64,000 nt of DNA. Origin: Thinopyrum elongatum. Its lineage: Eukaryota; Streptophyta; Magnoliopsida; Poales; Poaceae. The notes beneath the pieces were generated by a model. The model made no database searches. It saw nothing but the letters and a program-made list of their open reading frames with translations, and had not been told where the DNA came from. The translations under genes were made by a program, and so were the position numbers. The stretch covers positions 48,483,375 through 48,547,374 of the forward strand of contig CM022298.1 of NCBI GenBank assembly GCA_011799875.1. The letters run 5' to 3'. Of this stretch, positions 35,121 to 46,500 are shown piece after piece. How positions within the stretch are numbered: position 1 is the stretch's first letter; each line of letters opens with the position of its first letter.

Positions 35121-36660
35121 AATGAAATCCCTTTTGTAATAGACGAGTTTCCGTCAGAAACCCTGATACTTCGAAAGAGATTGTCCAGTTTGTCCACGAA
35201 GTGCATCCACGTTTTCCCGTAACCCTCTCAACTTTTTAGCACATGCTATGTGGGTGAAATTATGATACCATGCCAAGTTTCAACCTGTTCAGAGTTCATT
35301 TGTAGTGCTTGTCAATTTCAGGGTCATTTAGCTCAAAAAAAATCATTATATGCATGAAAAATAGCAAATGAAGTCACAAAAGGGTTGAAAATTGATGATG
35401 TTGCTTTGAATGGTGCATTTTGAACACACAAAAAGTTTAGAGTTAAAATAAGTTAAAAAATGAAATCCCTTTGTAGTAGATGAGTTTTCGTCTGAAACCA
35501 TGGTACTTCGAAAGAGATTGTCCAGTTTCTACACGAAGTTCATCCAGTTTTTCCCGTAACCCTCTCAACTTTTTAGCACATGCTATGTGGGTGAAATTAT
35601 GATACCATGCCAAGTTTCAACCTTTTCAGAGTTCATTTGTAGTGCTTGTCAATTTCAGGGTCATTTAGCTCAAAATAAATCATTATATGCATGAAAAATA
35701 GCAAATGAAGTCACAAAAAGGCTGAAAATTGATGGTGTGGCTTTAAATGGTGCATTTTGAACACACAAAAAGTTTAGAGTTAAAATAAGTTATAAAAATG
35801 AAATCCCTTTGTAGTAGATGAGTTTTCGTCCTAAACCCTGACACTTCGAAAGAGATTGTCCAGTTTGTACATGAAGTTCATCCAGTTTTTCCCGTAACCC
35901 TCTCAACTTTTTAGCACATGCTATGTGGGTGGAATTATGATACCATGCCAAGTTTCAACCTTTTCAGAGTTCATTTGCAGTGCTTGTTAATTTCAGAGTC
36001 ATTTAGCTCAAAATAAATCCTTAAATGCATGAAAAATAGCAAATGAAGTCACAAAAGGGATGAAAATTGATGATGTGGCTTTAAATGGTGCATTTTGAAC
36101 ACACAAAAAGTTTAGAGTTAAAATAAGTTAAAAAATGAAATCCCTTTGTAATAGATGAGTTTTCGTCCGAAACCCTGATACTTCGAAAGAGATTGTCCAG
36201 TTTGTACACGAAGTGCATCCAGTTTTTCCAATAACCCTCTCAACTTTTTAGCACATGGTATGTGCGTGAAATTATGATACCATGCCAAATTTCAACCTTT
36301 TCAGAGTTCATTTGTAGTGCTTGTCAATTTCAGGGTCATTTAGCTCAAAATAACTCATTAAATGCATGAAAAATAGCAAATGAAGACACAAAAGGGTTGA
36401 AAATTGATGATGTGGCTTTGAATGATGCATTTTGAACACACAAAAAGTCTGGAGTTAAAATAATGAACTAAAAAATGAAATCCCTTTGCGGTAGATGAGT
36501 TTTCGTCCGAAACCCTGATATTTCGAAAGAGATTGTCCAGTTTGTACACGAAGTGCATCCAGTTTTTCCTGTAATCTCTCAACATTTTAGCACATGCTAT
36601 GTGGCTGAAGTTATGACATCATGCCAAGTTTCAACCTTTTCAGAATTTATTTGTAGTGCT
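35121..36660. repeat. 338-bp tandem repeat, about 4.5 copies
   Basis: Units begin with AATGAAATCCCTTTTGTA-type sequence at 35121, 35459, 35797, 36134 and 36474, giving periods of 338, 338, 337 and 340. The last copy is cut short at about 36660. Shared phrases include CGAAAGAGATTGTCCAGTTT and AACTTTTTAGCACATG. It follows the transposase stop of element B and has no coding potential. Confidence 0.92.
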
Positions 36661-36680
36661 TTTAAATAAAATTAACTAGA

Positions 36681-37180
36681 AAGAATCAACTAAAAAGCTT
36701 TTATAAACCTCTAGTTATTTTCAAAATAATATTAACTTAAAATTATATAAAATTTATGCAAATAAAATTATCAAAGTATTTTTTGTTAAAAACTTTAATA
36801 GCAAAAAGAATTTTCATAAAGTATTTTTGTTATAAACTTTAATAGCAAACTAAAATAACATAAAAAATAAAAAATGCAACTTTTATAAAACTCTAATAGC
36901 AAAAAGAATGAACTAAAAAGAATCAATTAAAATATTTTGTTATGATCAATTAAAACAAAACTATAATATTCTTCAATAGCAAAAAGAATCAACTTAAAAG
37001 ATTTTATAAACCTCTAGTTATTATCAAAATAATATTAACTTAAAATTATATAAAATTTATGCAACTAAAATTATCAAAGTATTTTTTGTTAAAAACTTTA
37101 ATAGCAAAAAGAGTTTTCATAAAGTATTTTTTGTTATAAACTTTAATAGCAAACTAAAATAATATAAAAAATAAAAAAAT
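36681..37180. repeat. 303-bp duplicated AT-rich unit
   Basis: The segment starting AAGAATCAACTAAAAAGC at 36681 recurs at 36984 with small changes, including AAAATTATATAAAATTTATG and AAACTTTAATAGCAAA. Very AT-rich, in the spacer between the genes of element B. Confidence 0.8.
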
Positions 37181-37389
37181 GCCGCCTACTAGGCCACCAC
37201 GGCCTGCATATGACTAGAAACCCATCTTTACATGGGCCAGGATGCAGGCCCGCGGGCCCAGCAGGCCCAACATGGCAGTGCAGGTTAGGCATGTACTTCC
37301 TGCAATAGAGAGGAGCTCAACAGCTTAGTCGCAGCGCGGCTTATAAACCAGTCCGAGCACCTCTCAACTAGCGAGGTGGGACTAAACTT

Positions 37390-37612
37390 TTCACTGCGGC
37401 AGCATAGCCCTTTAGTCCCGGTTGGTGGCTCCAACCTGGACTAAAGGCACCCCTTTCGTCCCGGTTCGGGCCACCAACCGGGACTAAAGGTCTCTGCTTC
37501 CCGCCCTTCGGGCTGCTGAAATTGATCTTTAGTCCCGGTTGGTGGCTCCAACAGGGACGAAAGGGGCCCTTTAGTCCTGGTTGGAGCCACCAACCGGGAC
37601 TAAAGGGTTGGG
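37390..37612. repeat. Internal array of subterminal-type repeats, CACTA element B
   Basis: TTTAGTCCCGGTTGGTGG and its complement alternate five to six times, as in the 5' end of the element at 21537-21830. No CACTA terminus is found next to it, so it is internal, between transposase and ORF2. Confidence 0.8.
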
Positions 37613-37970
37613 TATATAAGCCTACACTTAGGAAATTTTCCCCAACCTCTCCGATTATCCTCCTGACGCCGACGCCCTGCCACGACGCCGACGCTGCCAG
37701 GCTGCTGCACCGCCCTGCCCCGATGCCGACGCCGCTAGGCTGTTGCGCCGCCCTCCCGATGTCGACGCCCAGCCCTGACACCCTGCCCCGAGCCCGCACG
37801 CTCCTCATCGCCGCCCCCGACGCCGTCCCCGAGCCCACTCTCGCTCCTCGTTGCCGCCCCCGCCGGCCCTCCTCCCCGAGCCCTCGCCGCCCCCGCACCC
37901 CGGCAACACTGCCCCCGTTGTGAGCCACCGCCGCCCCGGCCCGATGTGCTCTGGCCATATCTTTTTTGTT
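37613..37970 (+). promoter_or_regulatory. Putative ORF2 promoter and GC-rich leader of element B
   Basis: TATATAAG at 37613-37620 lies directly after the last CACCAACCGGGACTAAAG repeat and is followed by a pyrimidine- and GC-rich stretch (37640-37930), resembling a core promoter with 5' untranslated leader. The same arrangement (array, TATA, leader) starts the transposase unit at 21835. The ORFs predicted here on both strands are composition artefacts. Confidence 0.5.
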
Positions 37971-37994
37971 CTTTTTTTTGTTTATTAATGTTGT

Positions 37995-38083
37995 CAATTC
38001 CCCATATACTTGTATGTTTATGTATGTATATATATGTAGATGTATATGTATATGTATGTATGTAGATGTAGATGCTTAGTGTA
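37995..38083. repeat. GTAT/GATGTA microsatellite, left part
   Basis: Imperfect TGTATGTATATATATGTAG repeats ending ATGCTTAGTGTA at 38083. The same repeat and the phrase GTAGATGCTTAGTA resume at 57577 after the putative Helitron. Confidence 0.8.
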
Positions 38084-38089
38084 TCCAGA

Positions 38090-39339
38090 AAGAAGAAACG
38101 AAGCACCCGTCGGACGCTGGGAGAGTTTAGCAACTGTTGGCCGTCGGATCATTTGCTTGATCAGGCCGCTGGAGAGTCTCGGCCGTCGGATCGAACCTGT
38201 GCTCCTCTAGCAATGAATAGTATGGCCTCGCTCGTGCCACCGCGTGTAATATTTGTGCCACGCCGACGGCATTTCAGACATTTCGCTTGGTTCGATAAAT
38301 ATCCAACACGGGCTGGAACCCTAGCCTGCCCCTCCTGCTCTCTTCTCTTCCCCGCCTCATCTGCTCGCGTCGCGGTCGCCGCATCTCCGTCGAGATCGCG
38401 TCGCGGTCGCCGCATCCCCTTCGAGCTCGCGTCACCGCATCCCCGTCAGCTCGCGCATCACGCCTTGGGAGGAGAGGAAGCCCACGATGATGTTCCTGGC
38501 AGAGCGCGCCGTCGCGCCATCGACGGGAGGAGGCAAGGCGGAGCATGCCGTCGCCCACGTTGCTGTTCCCGGCAGAGCCCGCCGGCGACCTTCGCCTTCT
38601 CCCTCTCCCTCTCCCTAGGCGGCGGCCAGATCTGCCATGGCCACGGCCATGGCGGGGGCTTCTGGATCCGCGCCGCCGTCGAGCTGGACGCGACCATCGA
38701 CCTTGGACCACACCGCCGCCGCCATGGATGCATCATATCAAGGTCTCCTTCTCTCTCTCTCTCCCTCAATCCCTGATGTGTTTCGATTCGGTAGGCTTGG
38801 TTCCCTCCCCGATCATGATGCATGTAGACGCACGCACAAAGTCAGGTCCCTGATGTGTTTCGATTTTGTTACTGAAATCTTTCGGGCTTCGGTAACACCA
38901 CATTCGGGTTCCAGCATTCAAATTAGATTGCTCAAGCCGTGAACTGACAACGCCAGACGCATGGCCAAAAAATGACACTAAGAAAACCAGCAAACTAAAG
39001 GCTTCATCAGGAGACTGCAGACATACATACATACTGACACGATGACTCCCTCAGCATGCTTCCGGTCTTCTGACCACCGGCCTACTGCAGCCGTGATGGC
39101 TAGAGAAATCTGCATCTGGTCTGATTTCTCTTGTACGTACTTTCAGGTCATTGTGTGTTTTAATTTGAGTAATTAGTGGCTATCGTTTTGCTACCAGTTA
39201 GTTTTAGTTAAAGTTCAGCCCGACTAAAAATTCAGGCTCTTTCTTGTCACAGGAGATTCGACCTGTTGAAGTTGGAAAATGCTCTGGACGTTCCACTATA
39301 ATCTGTGTTTTTATGGCCCCGGTGATCTGGATTATCGCA
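38090..39339 (+). other. Helitron 5' part: leader-like sequence of a captured gene
   Basis: Contains the phrase GGCCGTCGGATCGAACCTGT (38186) repeated from the Helitron start, then a pyrimidine- and GC-rich region with AACCCTAGCC (38320) and CT microsatellite (38745-38765) typical of a grass 5' untranslated region. No ORF matches a family I recognise. Confidence 0.4.
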
Positions 39340-40262
39340 CCGATGAACAATCCATTGATGGTTTTCTCAAAATAAAAGGAGCTAAGTTCCTTGAGGCTGT
39401 AAATTGGGTTATTCAATGGCATAGTGTCAGGTATTGATAAGTTATGCATTAGGTGTGGCTTAGTTTGGTCATCTTGACAGGTGGATTAGTTTGCCGCTTC
39501 ATCGAAAACAAAGCAAAGATCATAGCTTTTGACCCGAAGAAACTTATTCACCCTCTGAAGAAGTTCATGTTCTTCACTTTCGCCTTGAGGCCTTGGATGT
39601 TTCTCGCTGCTGTTTCTATAAGGACACACTCAGGTATATATGGCTTTACAGTTCTCAGAAGACTTTCTAGCAAACTGTTCCGCACGTGAGGACTTAGATA
39701 TCATCGGTGCTTTGGGGTAACTATTTTAAGTATACCATGCTAACTTGACAAACTTCGACATTTACTAATTGACAGAATGAATGTTGAGATGGTTGAGTTT
39801 CATGCTGCAGATCTTTGCTCATTTTGAGTAGGAGGGACAAGAGATCCCTATAGTACTTCATGGGTGCTCAAGAGAAGGCTATGATAATGTTCAGAGGCAG
39901 CAAAAGACCGGCCCGTGTATTCACTTTAGTTCCAAGCATTTTGCCAGTGAAGATACTAATTATGCAAGCTTATAAACATGGATATGAACAGGTTACCTGG
40001 TGCATTTGTTTATTCATTCATTCTTGTTTGCGTACATTATAGTTCTTGAAACTGGGTTTTAAAGTCATTTTATTTGTCCTTGTCATGTTTCAGTTGCAGA
40101 ATCTGACAACAAGACCACATGGCACGTTTATGCATTTGTGGCATATGACTTGTCAATTAATTGTCTTCTCTGGACAGCCAAATGCCGATAATGGAATTCT
40201 TCAACTTGCCCGCTGCTTGGATGTTGCGCCCCGACTGGAGACGTTGCATTTGGATGTGAGTG
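39340..40262 (+). pseudogene. F-box/LRR (FBD-type) protein gene fragment captured by the Helitron
   Basis: Several exon-like pieces match the LRR/FBD part of plant F-box proteins, the substrate-recognition subunits of SCF ubiquitin ligases. In order: VNWVIQWHSVSGIDKL (about 39395-39440), DRWIS and AKIIAFDP (39475-39530, frame-shifted), VEMVEFHAADLCSFEY with GQEIPIVLHGCS (39784-39875), and SGQPNADNGILQLARCLDV then APRLETLHLD (40170-40256). The F-box itself and the FBD end are missing. Frames shift between pieces and stops occur, so no protein is made from it as it stands. Confidence 0.65.
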
Positions 40263-40660
40263 CCATTTTATCAGTTTAGATAAACCATTAAGTATACTGC
40301 TGCTGCATGGTTGCGTCATTCTTCTGGAAAGACCTGTACTTGGACTATTTTGGACCGACTGATTGCAAACCTTGAAATGTAGATGGTATATCTGAACCTT
40401 GACGACGGTGGGAGGATGAGGTGATGGAGGAGGAAGGCTCCCATATGTGTCACCATGATCATATGCATCCTTAGTTACATCCTCTGAATTCAAAATAAAT
40501 CATGTATGTCGTGATAGTGGTGGTAGAAACACTCTTAATTTATGTCCTATCTCATGAGTCATGCATATTTGAGAATTTGTTCTTAGCAATCACCGAGGAA
40601 CATTACCATATATTATTGATCTTTTAGTTCCAGTAGTACTGTTCAGTTGCTTAGATTGCA
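40263..40660 (+). other. Helitron internal sequence before the Copia insertion
   Basis: Probably intron and 3' sequence of the captured F-box gene; no coding match. GATCTTTTAGTTC-GTACTGTTCAGTTGC at 40618-40650 resembles the sequence after the Copia element (42890 and 51095), an older local duplication. Confidence 0.4.
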
Positions 40661-40665
40661 ATTCT

Positions 40666-42842
40666 TGTAGGAGATATGCCCTAGAGGCAATAATAAATGT
40701 TATTGATTATCTCCCTGTTCATAATTAGGTTTATGTTCCATGCTATAACTGCTATGGTTCTCGAGTCTGCAAATAAAACGAGGCTCGGAGGAAGACTCAT
40801 ATGCACGTGTGGAATAATAAACGGTAATATGTATTCCTAGTCTGGCCTCTAAGACTAGCTCAAGTATTGCATGATGGTTCTGTTTTCCTGATCATGGGCA
40901 TGTCTATGCCAGCAATTTTGAGGGCACAGTGTTAGAAGAACATTTGTGTTGAATCGACCCAAATTGATGTTATGCTATGAGTTACATTCGTCACATATTA
41001 ATGGTTAATAACACAGAGATGGTTAATGTTTGCAAAATTCCTTAGACCATGAGAGTGTCGAGTTTCTTCATACTTGCTTCATGAACTTTGGGGTTTGTTA
41101 AACGTCATCCGTAAATGGGTGGCTATTACGGCGGCTTACGGGTTCATGAAAAAGTGTGTCAAGTAACTTGATAGCTCGAGATTGGGATTTGCTCCTCCGA
41201 CGATGGAGAGATATCTCTGGGCCCTCTCGGTGTTACGGTATCCATCATCGTCTGGCCAGACACTTTGTGATTTGATCACAGGGATGCCGGAACACGGTAA
41301 CGAGAAAAGAGAACAATACCGGTAACGAGGTAACTGGCATAGTGGACAAGTTGTTGTTCCACGGAAATGCCTACATGTCTAACCTCGGGTATTTGTAACA
41401 TATCGTGAAGCAACAGGAATAGCACACGGCAACTGGAGGTTCACTCGAATATTCATTCGTGTGGGTATAGGGGTCAATATGGGTGTCCACGGCTCCGATG
41501 TTGATCATTGATCGGAAGGTGTTCCGTGTCATGTCTATACTTCACCGAACCTATAGGGTCACACGCTTAAGGGTCATCTATCTGCTGAATACTAGACAGG
41601 GAGTCTGAGAGAAAATCACCGAAAAGTTTCGGAGACAACGGAAGAGTTCCGGAGAGAGAACACTGAAAAAGTTTCGGTAAAACCGAAAAGTTGTTTCGGA
41701 TAAAACCATTGATCCAAAAAGGTTTCGGCAAGCACCGGGAATGTTTTGGAGGTTGCCAGATTGGTCTGGTAATTTCTGGAATTTTTCTGGAGAAAAAACC
41801 GAAAAAAAAGTTTCGGAGCTGCCGGAGTTGTTTACCGGGTAAACAAAGATGGTTTTAAATTAAACCACCATACTGGAAATGTTCCAGAGCGCGTCCAGAT
41901 AATTTTAGGGGGTGCCGGAAATGTTCTGGGATCTTCTGGAATTTTTCAGAAATAATAGTCGCGGAAAACATCTTGTCCCAGCGTGAGGGGACAAGATCCC
42001 ACGGATCGTGGGGGCTGTTTTTGGGCTGTTTTTGGGGGGGCCCCCTTTGGGAGCAGCCCCCTTGTGGCTGGACAAAATGTTGGGGGGGGGGCCCCCATGG
42101 TGGGGGGCAGCCCCCACAAATGGTGGAGAGTGTTGGGAGGAAGGTGGGGCCCCATGGGGGAACACCATGGACAAGGGAACATGTTTTTCCCTTGTTTGGT
42201 GGGAACATGTTCTCCTTGTTTTGTGGGAACATGTTTTCCCCATGTTTAGTGGGCTGAATTTTCAGCCCCCTCCACCCCTTCCACCACTATATAAGGAGGA
42301 GGAGAGGTGCTCTCCAACTCCACTCCAACTCTCTCACACAAGCCATGCATGATCTGGCATTCTCTCTCGCTCCCACGAAATAGTTTCGTCGTGCCGAAAG
42401 GCTGTCTGGGTTCCGGTGGGAACTAGTTCTGGACGGCGAAGCCCTGCCGGATAGATGGCACCGTATGTGTGCAACCCCGTAGAGAGGTCGTAGTTTCGTC
42501 CTTTTGCCCGAGGGGCTGTTCGAGTGTCCTCCCGAAGGGCTGTCCGAGTGACGGTCCGAGTTCTGTGAGTCCTCCCGAAGGGCTGTCCACGACACCGTCC
42601 GGGGGACTGTCCGACCGCCTCCCGGAGGGCTGTCCGAGTGGCGGATGAGGGAGTACATCCTCGCGGTTGGGAGGTTGTAAATCCTAGCTGCGGGGATCTG
42701 CACCGACGATCGTCATCGACTCTACTTCCGCTGCGCTACGAGTCGGTAACGAAAATGATCAAACCTTGTATGCAGTCTCCATAGTGGTCCTGGGCTGGTG
42801 CGTAGGTCGGAAATTTTTTGTTTTCTACTGCGTTCCCCAACA
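40666..42842 (+). repeat. Copia LTR, left copy, flanked like a solo LTR
   Basis: 2177 bp, TG to CA. ATTCT at 40661-40665 and 42843-42847. A TATATAAGG box is at about 42289. G- and C-rich runs at 42030-42110. Confidence 0.95.
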
Positions 42843-43375
42843 ATTCTATATATTATTTTTATTTGTATCCACATAGATCTTTTAGTTCGAGTACTGTTCA
42901 GTTGCATAGTAGTATGGCTTATATTGCAATTTAGCTTCCTCCACTCATTGCTTTGCTTAGTTAAATTTGTGGGATAACACAAATATATAGGTGTGCTTAT
43001 ATTATGTGTACTTCCTTAGTTTCTTTAGACAAATTTTATAGATGAGAAAAAATCATTTTTTCTGATAAATTGTTTCATGTGCAGAACAATAAGCAAATGT
43101 TGTAACAAGGCCAACATAAAGATGATGTAGTCATGCATAGGTAAATGATTCTTCAATAAATATTCAAATTTTCAATCCTCTTACCATTTTTTATCTTGGT
43201 GCTATTCTAGACAACTGAACTGATTCTCGATATTATAATTCTTATACTCTTAACACAACTGGCAAAATAAGTTCCGACTCCAGTGTTATTCTTATATTGC
43301 AGGAAGACCAAATGGCACTTGGTTTAGATTGCTTTCTGTGGCGCAGAGGTTGATTTGAGCAAAATGACTCCATCC
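42843..43375 (+). repeat. Duplicated host flank, copy 1 (533 bp)
   Basis: Matches 51051-51583 with about two substitutions near its end. The sequence is Helitron DNA that normally lies to the right of the Copia element. It ends in CATCC, where it joins the LTR tail with four bases (ATCC) common to both sides. Confidence 0.93.
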
Positions 43376-43533
43376 TAGCTGCGGGGATCTGCACCGACGA
43401 TCGTCATCGACTCTACTTCCGCTGCGCTACGAGTCGGTAACGAAAATGATCAAACCTTGTATGCAGTCTCCATAGTGGTCCTGGGCTGGTGCGTAGGTCG
43501 GAAAATTTTTGTTTTCTACTGCGTTCCCCAACA
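43372..43533 (+). repeat. 5' LTR remnant of the Copia element (162 bp tail)
   Basis: Corresponds to 42681-42842 of the full LTR with one difference, ending CGTTCCCCAACA directly before the primer binding site. Confidence 0.93.
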
Positions 43534-43534
43534 G

Positions 43535-43549
43535 TGGCATCATGAGCCG
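43535..43549 (+). other. Primer binding site of the Copia element
   Basis: TGGCATCATGAGCCG follows the LTR end by one base and resembles the initiator-methionine tRNA complement TGGTATCAGAGC used by Copia elements. Confidence 0.65.
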
Positions 43550-46500
43550 TGCTATGCGTAGATGCAGGTTGCGATCTAGAATACATAGAGATGTATGGGT
43601 GTTGCACAATATAATTAGGTAGTAGATGAGTTCTATTACTGAAAATTATTTGTGCGGGTAGCAGATGAAATCTGTTACCCGATGTTCTTGTTGCTTCCCT
43701 TGAATTTGCGTAGTCCTGATCTTGACAGCATTGTGGAATCTCACAAAGTTCTGGCAATCTGCGATCCTTTCATGCTGCTCCTGAGTATGCTGATTGACAG
43801 ATCAACGAAGTGCTAACAGTTCTTTGGGTTCCACTTTAGTCAAAGAAAGATGGATGTTTCGCAGATGAAAGGGCAATGCAGATATGATCTGCACGGGGGT
43901 CATGCGTATGACGAAGTTCAGTATGGGGCTCGAGATTTAATTATCTCGTGTTTCATACACCCCGCGTTGTTAATCTAGCGCTTGAATTATCATACTTGAT
44001 GATGGACGTTGGTAGCTTCGGTTTGTTTCGAAACCTTAGAAGCCACCTAAAACAAGTTTTTGCATGAACCGATTAGAGGCGTCTAACTTGGTTTTGCAGG
44101 AGGGTTTGCATGTGCATGTGATGTGGTATAGCAGTGCTCATAATAATTTGATTATGTATGAGATGACTATATGATGTAAATTGATTAACATGACCTGCGT
44201 GTCATGATTTGGCATGATGGCTGGAGCCATATGATTGCACTTTAAATGACCTGCGTGTCAACCTTGTGTAATGCACTTATTTTATTAGCTATAGGGATAG
44301 CAATATTATCTGGTGCATCGACAAGGTGGTGGCAATCTTCGCAAAGGTGAACACCGACGCGAATGCCGAAGACGAAGAAATAGAAGACTTCTCCGTCAGA
44401 AAGGGCTATACCATATCATGCTATTATGAATTGCCTGAGATGTTTATCCCTTATGATGCACCCTTCTTGATTGCGCGGTAGTCGCTTTTATTAGGGTGAT
44501 CTCTCACAAAAATATCAAGTAGTTAATGTTCTCCCAAGTGTAGCACCGTCACGGCACCTAACTTTTCGGGGTATCACATGCTAACATGGGTACGAACGAT
44601 TAGGGATGTGTGAGGCGGGTGAGTTGAGACCTCGCAGCGAGATCACTTGGTTGTCTTGACGTTCAGGCATGAAAGTCATGAGCTCGGAACACACGCATCG
44701 AAAGATGAACAAGAGTCACATAGAGATGTGATTGGCAAGTTTGCCTACCGATTGAGATTTTCGTCATCAGTGATGCTACCATCAATGGCGTTGAATTGAA
44801 ATGCGGATCTTGAATCACTCACAATCAGTTATGAGAGATATTGATTTGAGTGGGAGCGCACTGTAGAATTAATTCTTTTAATTCTCAGTGCAATTAATTT
44901 TGAACACTGTCTAAGTGTGATTTGCATAATAGTTGTAGAATAATGGCTCGCATTTCCACCTTCCCTATTAAAATTGAATAGCTGTTAAATATCTGGTTAA
45001 AACTTTACGGTTGGTAACGTAATGTGAGGATTGTCCTCAAGAGTGCCGAGAAGGACTTTGTCCTATCGCATACTTTCGGTATTCTCTCGCTTATGCTATG
45101 GATCATGTGACTCTCGTCCTTCGATCCAAAAGCTGGAATTCCATTTCAGTCAAGTGCAATATGTTTGCTTCCATGAGACCCGAACTTCGAAAGTTTGGAT
45201 AGTTATGTGATATTCATGGAATCTGAAAATCATTTTCAGAGACAGACAAAGGCTAAAAGATATGAGATATCCAAAGAAATGTTTGTTTGCAAACTATTAG
45301 TAAAGGAGTTTACTATGCATTAGACTGATAAGAGAGGGATCCAGAAGAACGCCTGTCATATGATGAAAGGTGAATAAAACAACAACTTAAAGAGAAAGGA
45401 AGTGTCCGAAGGGTGTCAGTGAAACTTTCACGCCTAGGAAGTCCAGGGCTGATGCCACTCTTAAGTTGTGTGCTTCTTCTGAGAGTAGGAGAAATACTAA
45501 AAGTTAAACTGTTAGAAGTATAAAGGCAATGAGAAAGAAGACTGGAATATCCAGCTCATGTATGAATGTCATACAAGTTTTTGATGTATAGAAGGCTGGT
45601 CAAATATATAGTTCTTGGGAATTATGATTAAATTGTTAATCACTGATTCTTGGGTATTGTGAGTTAATCACAAAGATACCCGCTCGATTGCATTCTGTTG
45701 CAACTCGATGTAAGAACTACTATGGCCTGAAAGACTAGCCAGGAATGAGGTTTAGGTATACACAGGGCACATAGTAAATGTTACTGTACCTTCCATCGGT
45801 GTATTACCGTCTGTGTTTATTTTCCTAATTCAATTAGAGTTTTACACACTCTAGCCCATTGCATAAGTTATCTTGCAAGAAGGTTGTTCACAAGAGAACT
45901 TTTGATGTTCGGTGTTATGAATAACATAAGGGCCATACTTTCATTATGAATGAGATGTATGTTATGAATATTGATAATAATACATTACCTCAGTATTAAC
46001 TTTGATAATTCATTTTAGAGTTTTACACACTCTAGCCCATTGCACAATGTTTGTTGCAAAAGGGTTGTTCATAGAAGAACAATTGCTGTTCAGTATTATG
46101 AATAACATGAGGGCCATACTTCCATCATCGATGGGACGTATGTTATGAATATTGTTGGTAATATGATACATCCATAACACTGACGCTAAATGTCATAAGA
46201 CTAAAAGAATACCACACAAGTGTGGCACTGCATTTGGTCACATTGGAGAAACCCGCATGGAAAATTCCATTATGATGGATTTTGAAGTCGTTTGATTTTG
46301 AATCACCTGACACTTGCAACTTTCCTCCGAAAAGTGAAGTGACTGAAATACCGTTCACAGGCCATAAGGAACGAGCAAAGAACTTATTAGTGATCATACA
46401 TTTTGATGTATGTAGTCCGATAAATGTTGTTGCAAGTAGTGGATTTATCTATCTTCAGAAATGACTCAAGTAGATATATGGATATTTACTTGATGAGACG

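Noticed and set aside
35121..36660. CRISPR-like or regularly spaced short repeat array
   Set aside because: The unit is a continuous 338 bp tandem repeat without unique spacers, in a plant transposon.
37321..37400. A 3' CACTA terminus of element B at the ACTAGCGAGG sequence near 37370
   Set aside because: No CACTA-type inverted terminus or 3 bp duplication is present, and a TATA box and leader follow the array, so it reads as internal.
37368..38133. ORFs of 130-209 residues around the element B leader
   Set aside because: They run through repeat arrays and GC-rich leader sequence in several frames; alanine, arginine and glycine composition reflects base bias.
38545..38942. A complete captured gene starting at the ATG near 38545
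   Set aside because: The frames are open only because of GC-rich composition; no domain is recognised and the readings disagree between frames.
41855..42703. Proline- and glycine-rich ORFs in the Copia LTR, repeated at 50063-50911
   Set aside because: They lie wholly within LTR sequence with G and C runs and overlap on both strands; no domain and no start context.
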